From Oscillospiraceae bacterium (GTDB taxonomy: Bacteria; Bacillota; Clostridia; Oscillospirales; Oscillospiraceae), in assembly GCA_017521875.1 (NCBI GenBank), contig JAFXBH010000264.1, forward strand, positions 1 through 12,787: a stretch of DNA of 12,787 nucleotides, given 5' to 3'. Under the pieces are notes generated by a model. That model saw nothing but the letters and a program-made list of their open reading frames with translations, ran no database searches and was not told the DNA's origin. The translations under genes and the position numbers were made by a program. Positions 1 to 5,896 of this stretch are shown here, piece by piece. Each line of letters begins with the position of its first letter. The first letter of the stretch is position 1.

Positions 1-55
1 GGGAAAAGAAAAATCTGCCTTTGAAATTCAGAACATTCTGAACCTCAAAAGTGGA

Positions 56-95
56 AAGAATAAAAAGAAACCCCTGGATTCAGAAGAATCCAGGG
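56..95 (-). terminator. Intrinsic terminator, minus strand
   Basis: A perfect 10-bp inverted repeat (72-81 with 86-95) with a four-base loop is followed, in minus-strand reading, by a T-rich run (GTTTCTTTTTATTC). There is no T tract on the plus-strand side, so it works only for leftward transcripts. It lies just beyond the duplicated tRNA 3' end, so it may be the original terminator of a tRNA gene that once ended at position 105. Confidence 0.8.
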
Positions 96-101
96 TGAAT
101 C

Positions 102-126
102 TAATGGCAGAGGATGAGGGATTCGA
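102..126. repeat. 25-base direct repeat of the tRNA-Gln 3' end (copy 1)
   Basis: Bases 102-126 are identical to 249-273. The shared block covers the encoded CCA, the discriminator base, the 3' acceptor strand and most of the T arm of the tRNA-Gln, plus three bases beyond CCA. The match stops abruptly at 127, where the sequence turns into unrelated, soon very G+C-rich DNA. A lone copy of a tRNA 3' end downstream of an intact tRNA is the usual layout left by site-specific integrases that use tRNA genes as attachment sites. No integrase is in this window, so this reading is an inference; decay of a tandem tRNA duplicate is the alternative. Confidence 0.75.
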
Positions 127-202
127 GTTAATTATTGAGCGGCTCCGTCGAGCTGTCGCCGGCGGCGCTCATCCGCGCCGCATTTAGATTGGTTCGAATC
201 CC
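118..202. repeat. Inverted repeat flanking the G+C-rich insert
   Basis: GGGATTCGA at 118-126 is matched by its reverse complement TCGAATCCC at 194-202, enclosing 67 bases that include the 80% G+C stretch. Both arms look like tRNA T-arm boxes. The left one is part of the tRNA-Gln repeat and the right one faces the other way. What the arrangement does is unknown. Confidence 0.5.
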
Positions 203-215
203 CATTTCTATAAAA

Positions 216-251
216 TTAAAATCCCAACCACGAATGTGGTCGGGATTTTAA
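216..251 (-). terminator. Terminator of tRNA-Gln
   Basis: A long hairpin lies immediately after the tRNA 3' end. TTAAAATCCC pairs with GGGATTTTAA, an A·C mismatch (226/241) follows, then ACCAC pairs with GTGGT around a GAAT loop. In minus-strand reading the stem runs into ATTTTAATTTTATAG, a suitable T-rich tail. The stem touches the last encoded tRNA base, so it would end the tRNA transcript and leave little 3' trailer. Confidence 0.8.
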
Positions 252-325
252 TGGCAGAGGATGAGGGATTCGAACCCCCGCAAACGGAGTCAGAGTCCGG
301 TGTGCTACCGTTACACTAATCCTCT
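252..325 (-). tRNA. tRNA-Gln (anticodon CTG)
   Basis: Read on the minus strand, this folds as a full tRNA. The acceptor stem AGAGGAT/ATCCTCT has 7 pairs, discriminator G73, and an encoded CCA. The D stem is GTGT/GCAC with one T·G wobble and a GG in the loop. The anticodon loop is CTCTGAC, giving CTG, which reads CAG for glutamine. The T arm is GGGGG/CCCTC with loop TTCGAAT. The anticodon stem CCGGA/TCCGT pairs except for C27·T43 at its top. The weak first pair and G73 fit glutamine identity. A gltX gene lies 1.9 kb away. In clostridia of this kind Gln-tRNA is often made by a non-discriminating GluRS plus GatCAB, but neither route is shown here. Confidence 0.95.
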
Positions 326-343
326 ATCGCACGGACGAGATTT

Positions 344-371
344 ATTATACGCAGAATATGGAAAATGTCAA
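344..371 (-). promoter_or_regulatory. Promoter of tRNA-Gln
   Basis: On the minus strand a perfect -35 box TTGACA (366-371) and a perfect -10 box TATAAT (344-349) are separated by 16 bases. Transcription would start near 337, about a dozen bases before the mature tRNA 5' end at 325. This is the strongest sigma-70-type promoter in the window, as expected for a stable RNA gene. Confidence 0.88.
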
Positions 372-497
372 GCATTATTTTCAATTCCTGACAGTTTTTC
401 TGCTCTGTCCGTAAGTAGTATTTCCTGAATGGCAGACCTTATTCCCGCAAGATTGCAACAGGCGCTAAAGTGTCCCCACAAGGGCAAAGACACTGCC
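372..497. other. Intergenic stretch between DUF5662 gene and tRNA promoter
   Basis: No gene and no clear intrinsic terminator is visible here. A possible weak stem, AGTGTC with GACACT (around 468-491), lies just after the DUF5662 stop codon, with a long loop and no T tract. How the trpS-DUF5662 transcript ends is therefore unclear; it could run on into the tRNA. Confidence 0.4.
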
Positions 498-1058
498 TTA
501 TTCACGCTCCCAAGGGAAGGGTTTTCCCTTCAAAACATGGCGGCGGATATAGGAAAATGTCCGCTTTTCCCCTTGCTGGCTAAGCATTTCCAGCAGGTAA
601 TCCAACTCCTGTCGGGTTTGGGGGTGCATACGGTTGCGCTCCATGCTTTTCCGAAAATAAATCAGCGGTGCGCTATCCGTATAGTTCTTCCCCTGATAGG
701 TCATACAGGCCGCACGGCGATCCATCACCATTTCAATCAGGTATTTCCGAGGCATTGCCAGGGACTCATACTGGCGAGTCTCCAGACTGATATCTGTCCA
801 GTATTCGTAGTGATGTCGGTTACGACCCTTATGGTGCATCCACGCCTCGCTGTATCCCTTATGCTCTCGCTCTGCGGTGTTTGGACTACGGTTACCCTGA
901 TAAAATTTAGCACCGTTGAGAAACTCCGTAGGAGAATATTTGGACAGGTCGTGGATTAGTCCCTGCCGGTACAAACCCACACGGAAGCAGCCTTCCATCA
1001 CCTGTAAGCGGTGCTTGGTGATGGTCTTAAAGTGTTGCCACAAATACATAGTTTTCAA
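498..1058 (-). CDS. DUF5662 family protein
   Basis: This is a protein of about 186 residues, highly charged and without membrane segments. It matches the DUF5662 pattern: HR near residue 16, then GLxHDLSKYSPTEF (about 33-46), YQGNRSPN (53-60), and a histidine cluster HHKGRNRHHYEYW (75-87). Its function is unknown. The spaced histidines and aspartates (H16, H36-D37, H75, H76, H82, H83, D113) recall metal-binding HD-type phosphohydrolases, which is an inference. The longest frame starts with TTG at 1058. An ATG at 1049, three codons in, has a GAG nine bases upstream and is the better start, giving 183 residues. The gene begins 12-21 bases after the trpS stop, so the two are probably co-transcribed. 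No terminator is seen after it. Confidence 0.85.
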   Translation of the reverse strand: MKTMYLWQHFKTITKHRLQVMEGCFRVGLYRQGLIHDLSKYSPTEFLNGAKFYQGNRSPNTAEREHKGYSEAWMHHKGRNRHHYEYWTDISLETRQYESLAMPRKYLIEMVMDRRAACMTYQGKNYTDSAPLIYFRKSMERNRMHPQTRQELDYLLEMLSQQGEKRTFSYIRRHVLKGKPFPWERE

Positions 1059-1070
1059 CTCGATTCTTGC

Positions 1071-2081
1071 TTATCTTGCCAAGAAGCCGACCTTCTTATA
1101 TACTTTGCGCAGGGTCTTTTCTGCCTCGTAACTGGCTCGCTCTGCGCCTGCGCGATATACACTCTCCAAGTAGGCTTTATCCTTCATCAGCCGCATAGAC
1201 TCCTCCCGGATGGGTCGCAGATGCTCCACCACTGCTTCGCCTACCTTGGGCTTAAACGCGCCGTAGCCCTGACCGGCAAACTCGGCTTCGATTTCCTCAT
1301 AGGTCTTGCCGGTAACGGCAGAGTAAATCGTCATCAGGTTGGCAACGCCGGGCTTGTTTTCCTTATCGTAACGGACACAATTTTCTGTATCGGAGTCGGT
1401 GATAGCACGCTTAAACTGTTTCATAATCACTGCAGGATCATCCATCAGCAGCACGCGGCCGGTGTCCTCGTTTTCAGACTTGGACATTTTGGCAGTGGGA
1501 TTGGTCAGACTCATAATCCGAGCGCCAACCTTGGGAACAAAGGGTTCCGGGATCTTAAATACATCGCCGTAGATGCCGTTGAATCGGCGGGCGATTACAT
1601 GGGTCAGCTCCACATGCTGTTTCTGATCCTCGCCTACAGGTACTAAATCCGGCTGATAAAGCAGGATATCACCTGCCATCAGGCTGGGGTATGTGAACAG
1701 ACCTGCATTAATGTTATCGGCGTTCTTGGCAGATTTATCCTTAAACTGGGTCATACGGCTAAGTTCGCCAAACATAGAGTAACAATCCAGCACCCAACCC
1801 AATTCTGCGTGCTGATGCACATGACTCTGAATAAACAGGGTGTTCTTTTCCGGATCCAGGCCGCAGGCAATGTACTGAGCCAGTTGTTCCAAAGTGCGGC
1901 GACGCAGGTCAGCAGGATTCTGGCGGACAGTAATCGCGTGCAAATCTGCCATAAAGTAAAAACACTCATACTGGTCGGCTCGCTCTGCCCAATTCTTGAC
2001 AGCACCCAGGTAGGAACCCAGTGTCAGGTCTCCGGAAGGCTTAATGCCGGATAACATTCTCTTTTTTGCTGTTTCTTCCAT
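1071..2081 (-). CDS. trpS: Tryptophanyl-tRNA synthetase
   Basis: This class I aminoacyl-tRNA synthetase charges tRNA-Trp with tryptophan in the cytoplasm. The N terminus carries the ATP-binding signature SGIKPSGDLTLGSYLGA, where TLGSY stands for the HIGH motif (about residues 20-26). The KMSKS loop is intact in PTAKMSKSEN (about 198-202). GEDQKQHVEL and the AGDILLYQ segment are typical of bacterial TrpRS. The length of 336 residues is normal. The frame is open up to 2129, but the -10 box lies at 2120-2125, so an upstream start would not be transcribed. The ATG at 2081 has a GAGGG seven bases before it and is preferred. The untranslated leader is only about 30 bases, too short for a T-box or trp leader. 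It heads a unit with the DUF5662 gene and is divergent from gltX. Confidence 0.96.
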   Translation of the reverse strand: MEETAKKRMLSGIKPSGDLTLGSYLGAVKNWAERADQYECFYFMADLHAITVRQNPADLRRRTLEQLAQYIACGLDPEKNTLFIQSHVHQHAELGWVLDCYSMFGELSRMTQFKDKSAKNADNINAGLFTYPSLMAGDILLYQPDLVPVGEDQKQHVELTHVIARRFNGIYGDVFKIPEPFVPKVGARIMSLTNPTAKMSKSENEDTGRVLLMDDPAVIMKQFKRAITDSDTENCVRYDKENKPGVANLMTIYSAVTGKTYEEIEAEFAGQGYGAFKPKVGEAVVEHLRPIREESMRLMKDKAYLESVYRAGAERASYEAEKTLRKVYKKVGFLAR

Positions 2082-2119
2082 TTTATGTCCCTCGTTTTCC
2101 GTTTTCATAAGTTCCTTGT

Positions 2120-2148
2120 ATTCTACCATATTACTTCCAAAAAGGCAA
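2120..2148 (-). promoter_or_regulatory. Promoter of trpS
   Basis: On the minus strand, -35 TTGCCT (2143-2148) and -10 TAGAAT (2120-2125) are spaced by 17 bases, with a predicted start near 2113. The boxes overlap the upstream end of the open frame, which settles the trpS start at 2081. Its -35 box lies only seven bases from that of gltX on the other strand. Confidence 0.72.
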
Positions 2149-2155
2149 CGGGAAA

Positions 2156-2185
2156 TTGACTTTTGCCCCAGGCTTATGCTACAAT
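2156..2185 (+). promoter_or_regulatory. Promoter of gltX
   Basis: TTGACT (2156-2161) and TACAAT (2180-2185) are separated by 18 bases, with a predicted start near 2192. This leaves a leader of about 25 bases with a GAGGT Shine-Dalgarno seven bases before the ATG at 2216, and no space for a T-box riboswitch. Confidence 0.75.
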
Positions 2186-2215
2186 ACAGAAAAATATGCT
2201 AAAGAGGTAGAAAGT

Positions 2216-3859
2216 ATGAATTATCAAGTATTGGCAGATTTGCTGTTCCCCAATGTGACTGATACCCCGGAATCTTTAGAGGAGCGATTCCCTGCCCGAA
2301 ACTATCCGGAAGGCGCTGTTATTACCCGTATGGCTCCCTCCCCCACCGGCTTTGTACATTTGGGCAATCTGGTACAAGGACTTACCAGTGAACGGATGGC
2401 TCATCAGAGCGGCGGCGTTCTGTTCCTGCGAGTGGAAGACACCGATGCCAAGCGGGAGGTTCCCGGCGCAGTGGAGGTGCTGATTAACACATTGAAGCAC
2501 TATGGTATTGCCTTTGACGAAGGCGCTACCATTGACGGCGACAATGGCGCATACGCCCCTTACCGTCAGCGGCAGAGAGCCGCCATCTATCATGTATATG
2601 CCAAGAAATTGGTTAGCGAAGGTATGGCATACCCCTGCTTCTGCACAGAGGAAGAACTATCCAAAATGCGGGAAACGCAGGAAGCCAACAAAGAGACCAC
2701 CGGCTACTACGGCAAGTACGCTATGTGGCGGGATCGCTCTATGGAAGATATTCAGGCGCAACTGTCTGCCGGCAATCCCTGGGTATTGCGTTTCCGCTCC
2801 ACCGGTTCCATTGAGAATCAGTTTAAGTTTGACGATCTGGTGAAGGGAAAACTGACCATCACTGAGAATGACATTGACCACGTTTTGCTGAAGTCTGACG
2901 GCATTCCCACTTATCACTTTGCCCACGCAGTGGACGATCACCTGATGCGTACCACCCACGTTGTCCGTGGCGATGAATGGCTGCCTACCCTGCCCTTCCA
3001 TATCCAGCTGTTTAAGGCTTTGGGTTTCAAACTGCCCAAGTATGTTCACATTGGACCTTTGATGAAGATGGACGGCAACTCCAAGCGGAAACTTTCCAAG
3101 CGGAAAGACCCGGAACTGGCTCTGACTTTCTACAAAGCAGAGGGTTTCCCGGTAGAATCGGTATATGAATACATTATGACCCTGCTGAATTCCAACTATG
3201 AGGACTGGCGTCGCGCCAATCCTACTGCGCCTGCTACCGATTTCCAGTTCAGCCCCAAGAAGTTAAACCCTGCCGGCAATCTATTTGACTACGCCAAACT
3301 GACGGATGTTTCCAAGAATGTGATCGCGGTGATGGATGCTGACAAAGTTTATGGTCTGCTGCTGGAGTGGGCCAAGGAGTTTGACACTGACTTTGCAGAA
3401 AAGTTGGAATCCGATCCTACCTATGCCAAGTCCATTCTGGCCATCGGTCGTGGCGGCAAGAAACCCAGAAAGGACATTGCCGTCTGGACAGAGGCCAAAC
3501 CTTATATGGGATTCTTCTACGACGAATATCTGGAAAAGCCGGTATTTGACGAGAGATTCTCCAAAGATATTATCAAGACTGCCCTTGGCAAGTTCCTGGA
3601 GCGGTTTGACATCGCCGACGATGCATCCCAGTGGTTTGAGAAGGTAAAAGCCATCACTGAAGAGGTTGGCTTTACCACGGATATGAAGGCCTACAAGGCC
3701 GATCCCGCCGCTTTCCCCGGCACTGTGGCTGATGTATCCACCTTCATTCGGCAGGCAACCACCGGCAAGACCAACTCTCCCGATCTTTACACTGTAATGC
3801 AGATTCTTGGCTACGACAGAACTGTCGCACGAATCAAAGCGGTTGTGGAAACTCTGTAA
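2216..3859 (+). CDS. gltX: Glutamyl-tRNA synthetase
   Basis: This class I synthetase attaches glutamate to tRNA-Glu, and in many organisms without GlnRS also to tRNA-Gln. The HIGH-type motif is PSPTGFVHLGN (about residues 41-51), followed by FLRVEDTD (70-77). The middle has CFCTEEEL (141-148) and RGDEWLPTLPFH (251-262). The KMSKS motif is KRKLSKRKDPE (about 290-300). At 547 residues it is longer than the roughly 470-490 of many bacterial GluRS and fits the longer clostridial form. The ATG at 2216 is chosen because GAGGT lies seven bases upstream and the promoter ends at 2185; the frame is open further upstream but would begin inside the promoter. Whether the enzyme discriminates against tRNA-Gln cannot be read from motifs alone. 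It is a single-gene unit closed by a terminator. Confidence 0.96.
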   Translation: MNYQVLADLLFPNVTDTPESLEERFPARNYPEGAVITRMAPSPTGFVHLGNLVQGLTSERMAHQSGGVLFLRVEDTDAKREVPGAVEVLINTLKHYGIAFDEGATIDGDNGAYAPYRQRQRAAIYHVYAKKLVSEGMAYPCFCTEEELSKMRETQEANKETTGYYGKYAMWRDRSMEDIQAQLSAGNPWVLRFRSTGSIENQFKFDDLVKGKLTITENDIDHVLLKSDGIPTYHFAHAVDDHLMRTTHVVRGDEWLPTLPFHIQLFKALGFKLPKYVHIGPLMKMDGNSKRKLSKRKDPELALTFYKAEGFPVESVYEYIMTLLNSNYEDWRRANPTAPATDFQFSPKKLNPAGNLFDYAKLTDVSKNVIAVMDADKVYGLLLEWAKEFDTDFAEKLESDPTYAKSILAIGRGGKKPRKDIAVWTEAKPYMGFFYDEYLEKPVFDERFSKDIIKTALGKFLERFDIADDASQWFEKVKAITEEVGFTTDMKAYKADPAAFPGTVADVSTFIRQATTGKTNSPDLYTVMQILGYDRTVARIKAVVETL

Positions 3860-3861
3860 TT

Positions 3862-3899
3862 AAAAATCCGTCTGTGAAATCTCACAGACGGATTTTTTT
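3862..3899. terminator. Bidirectional terminator between gltX and the PFL gene
   Basis: A perfect 16-bp stem (3862-3877 with 3882-3897) with a four-base loop starts two bases after the gltX stop and runs into seven T residues on the plus strand. On the minus strand the run of five T residues serves the convergent PFL/DUF711 gene, whose stop codon at 3898-3900 lies within the tract. One hairpin therefore ends both transcripts. Confidence 0.92.
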
Positions 3900-5256
3900 A
3901 GTTTTTCAGGCTTTGCAGGGGCGCGGGAATCCGGCCGCCACGGGCAATAAAGTCCTTTGCAGACTCCGGATGCACCGGCATCACCGGGGCGCTTCCCAGC
4001 AGGCCGCCCATCTCTACTCTGTCGCCAACGGTCTTGCCGGGAGCAGGAATGATACGGACAGCCGTTGTCTTGGAGTTGACCATACCGATGGCTGCCTCGT
4101 CTGCGATAATTGCAGAGATGGTGGATGCATCGGTATCACCGGGAACTGCGATCATATCCAGGCCGACAGAACAGACACAGGTCATTGCCTCCAGTTTGTC
4201 CAGCGTCAGGACACCGGACTCGGCAGCAGCGATCATACCCTCGTCCTCAGATACAGGAATAAATGCGCCGGACAGGCCGCCTACATGGTTAGAAGCCATC
4301 ACGCCGCCCTTTTTCACTGCGTCATTCAGCAGCGCCAGGGCTGCGGTCGTACCGTGGGTACCGCAAACCTCCAAACCCATTTCTTCCAAAATACGGGCAA
4401 CGGAATCACCCACTGCAGGGGTAGGCGCAAGGCTCAAGTCTACAATGCCAAAGGGAACGCCCAGCCGCTTGCCGGCTTCCACACCTACTATCTGACCCAT
4501 ACGGGTCACCCGGAATGCGGTCTTTTTAATGGTTTCAGCCACCACATCAAAGGGTTGACCTTTCACTTTTTGCAACGCGTGGTACACCACACCGGGACCG
4601 GAAACACCTACATTCAGTTCGCATTCCGGTTCTCCTACGCCGTGGAACGCACCTGCCATAAAAGGATTGTCTTCCACTGCATTGGCAAATACTACCAACT
4701 TTGCGCAGCCTAATCCGTCTTGATCCTCAGTAATCTTGGCAGTTTTCTTAATAATTTCACCCATTTTAGCCACGGCATCCATATTGATGCCGGCCTTGGT
4801 AGAACCCACATTCACACTGGAACAAACCCGTTCAGTGCAGCGCATGGCTTCCGGAATAGAGTCCATCAAAATCCAGTCGCCCTTGGTACAGCCTTTCTGC
4901 ACCAAGGCAGAAAAACCACCGATGAAGTTAACGCCACATTCCTTAGCCGCTTTGTCCATAGCAATGGCCAAGGGTACATAGGAATCGGTATTACAGGCAT
5001 TGCCCACCAAGGCGATAGGTGTCACAGAGATCCGCTTATTAACGATAGGAATACCAAACTCCCACTCAATCTCCTCGCCTACCTTGACCAAATTGGCTGC
5101 CCGGCTGGTAATTTTGTCATAGATCCGCTGAGCGCAAACATTGACATCTTCATGGGCGCAATCCAGCAAGGAAATGCCCATAGTGATGGTACGAATATCC
5201 AGGTGGCGCTTATCAATCATATCCTGGGTGGCTAAAATATCCTTAAAATCCAGCAT
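3898..5256 (-). CDS. PFL family protein (DUF711, UPF0210)
   Basis: A 452-residue cytoplasmic protein of the DUF711/UPF0210 family, recognisable from [14 protein letters not shown] near residues 21-34, the GFSALVQKG segment, [14 protein letters not shown], and the glycine-rich C-terminal [13 protein letters not shown]. The family was historically labelled PFL for a supposed link to pyruvate formate-lyase. No glycyl-radical loop of the RVxGY type is present, so that activity is not supported and the biochemical role is unknown. It lies 14 bases after an ACT-domain gene, the same pairing seen for UPF0210/UPF0237 genes in streptococci, which suggests regulation by a small ligand such as an amino acid. 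GAGG stands seven bases before the ATG. The full-length frame has no oddities. Confidence 0.93.
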   Translation of the reverse strand: MLDFKDILATQDMIDKRHLDIRTITMGISLLDCAHEDVNVCAQRIYDKITSRAANLVKVGEEIEWEFGIPIVNKRISVTPIALVGNACNTDSYVPLAIAMDKAAKECGVNFIGGFSALVQKGCTKGDWILMDSIPEAMRCTERVCSSVNVGSTKAGINMDAVAKMGEIIKKTAKITEDQDGLGCAKLVVFANAVEDNPFMAGAFHGVGEPECELNVGVSGPGVVYHALQKVKGQPFDVVAETIKKTAFRVTRMGQIVGVEAGKRLGVPFGIVDLSLAPTPAVGDSVARILEEMGLEVCGTHGTTAALALLNDAVKKGGVMASNHVGGLSGAFIPVSEDEGMIAAAESGVLTLDKLEAMTCVCSVGLDMIAVPGDTDASTISAIIADEAAIGMVNSKTTAVRIIPAPGKTVGDRVEMGGLLGSAPVMPVHPESAKDFIARGGRIPAPLQSLKN

Positions 5257-5270
5257 ATTCTAACCTCAAC

Positions 5271-5540
5271 TTACACACGATGCATAGCCTGGAATATCTC
5301 TTCCCGCTGCAGTCTGATGGACAAATTCATCTCTTTGCCCTTTTCTTCCAGTTTCTGAGCCAGTTCTGCCAAGGGACAGGTGCTCTCAGATACATCTGTT
5401 ACCATCATCATTGTGAAGTATCCCTGCATAACGGTCTGGCGGATGTCCAAGACATTCACATTGTACTTCGCCAAATCCACACAGACGGATGCGATGATGC
5501 CTACCCGATCCTTACCGACCACTGTTACAATTGCTTTCAT
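5271..5540 (-). CDS. ACT domain protein (UPF0237)
   Basis: An 89-residue protein made of a single ACT fold: an N-terminal strand ending in VVGKDRVGIIASVCVDLA, then NVNVLDIRQTVMQGYFTMMMV, then a helical C-terminal part. The GKDRVGI turn and the DIRQ strand are the usual ligand-binding face of ACT domains, which often sense amino acids and form dimers. There is no attached enzyme domain, so it probably acts through a partner. The PFL/DUF711 protein encoded 14 bases downstream is the natural candidate. An AGGAG Shine-Dalgarno lies ahead of the ATG, and the gene starts 11 bases after the Dabb gene stop. The ligand is unknown. Confidence 0.92.
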   Translation of the reverse strand: MKAIVTVVGKDRVGIIASVCVDLAKYNVNVLDIRQTVMQGYFTMMMVTDVSESTCPLAELAQKLEEKGKEMNLSIRLQREEIFQAMHRV

Positions 5541-5551
5541 CGTCTTTCTCC

Positions 5552-5836
5552 TTATACCTCATAGTCCGCACAAGTGCGGGTATCCAGGAAGTGCCAGAAA
5601 TGTTCCTTGGCTGCCAAATGGGCAGGATGGGTCCCGTAATTGGCAAGATCTTCCTTACTCTCAAACTCAGAATACAGCGCATAGTCCATACCGCCCTGGT
5701 ATGCAGATCGGATTTCCATATGCTTCAGCCCGGGGATCACGCCCACCAGCGGCTCCAACTGCGCCTTGATAATAGATACGGCTTCCGCCTTATCTACGCC
5801 TTCTTTCAGGGTGTACAGCACGATATGTTTAACCAT
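5552..5836 (-). CDS. Dabb family protein (stress-responsive alpha/beta barrel)
   Basis: A 94-residue protein that matches the Dabb (dimeric alpha-beta barrel) family: VKHIVLYTLKEG at the start, GLKHMEIRSAY in the middle, and the characteristic YALYSEFESKEDLANYGTHPAH segment followed by a short C-terminal helix. Family members form dimeric ferredoxin-like barrels; some are enzymes and many are of unknown function. It is first in a cluster with the ACT and PFL genes. AAGGAG lies nine bases before the ATG. The rpsA terminator hairpin ends only 22 bases upstream of the start, leaving no visible room for a separate promoter, so expression may depend on terminator readthrough or on a promoter hidden in the end of rpsA. 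Confidence 0.9.
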   Translation of the reverse strand: MVKHIVLYTLKEGVDKAEAVSIIKAQLEPLVGVIPGLKHMEIRSAYQGGMDYALYSEFESKEDLANYGTHPAHLAAKEHFWHFLDTRTCADYEV

Positions 5837-5855
5837 GGATATTTCTCCTTATAAG

Positions 5856-5888
5856 AAAATACCGGGACCGGCGCTCCGGTCCCGGTAT
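5856..5888 (-). terminator. Intrinsic terminator after ispH-rpsA
   Basis: A perfect 13-bp, very G+C-rich stem (5859-5871 with 5876-5888) with loop AGCG in minus-strand reading starts eight bases past the rpsA stop. It is followed by TTTTC and then directly by the Shine-Dalgarno of the Dabb gene. It should strongly end the long dnaG-rpsA operon. The short, interrupted T tract could allow some readthrough into the Dabb-ACT-PFL genes. Confidence 0.85.
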
Positions 5889-5896
5889 GTAATATT

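Larger units (their letters stand above)
1..251. other. Non-coding mosaic region at the left edge
   Basis: No credible gene lies in these bases. They hold a small inverted repeat near 27-42 (TTCAGAA, two bases, TTCTGAA), two hairpin terminators facing the minus strand, a 25-base copy of the tRNA-Gln 3' end at 102-126, and a segment at 137-181 in which 36 of 45 bases are G or C. That segment has a 7-bp hairpin (162-168 with 175-181, six-base loop) and a palindrome CGCCGGCG at 157-164. A T-arm-like box pointing the opposite way to the tRNA lies near 191-203. Short open frames cross the stretch on both strands but none has a ribosome binding site. The layout resembles a scar of integration or rearrangement beside a tRNA gene, which is an inference. 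Confidence 0.6.

Noticed and set aside
27..42. Inverted repeat TTCAGAA-CA-TTCTGAA as a possible operator
   Set aside because: It is short, A+T-rich, and has no promoter or gene visible beside it, so no regulatory role can be supported.
104..184. A 27-codon plus-strand frame beginning MAEDEGFE, and a similar frame at 251-319
   Set aside because: Both begin inside the reverse complement of the tRNA-Gln 3' end and have no ribosome binding site. Such MAEDEGFE-type peptides are well-known false calls over tRNA genes.
2082..2129. Longer trpS protein starting at 2129
   Set aside because: This start lies at or upstream of the -10 box of the trpS promoter, and the good Shine-Dalgarno stands before the ATG at 2081.
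3874..4713. Long plus-strand open frames antisense to the PFL gene, and similar ones opposite ispH-rpsA (6071-6964), dnaG (10536-11357) and trpS (1011-1646)
   Set aside because: Their translations have no family motifs and odd composition, and they lie fully opposite genes with clear homology and ribosome binding sites. They are by-products of codon bias.
3898..5256. Pyruvate formate-lyase activity for the PFL family protein
   Set aside because: No glycyl-radical loop or paired catalytic cysteines are visible, and the sequence belongs to DUF711. The name is historical.
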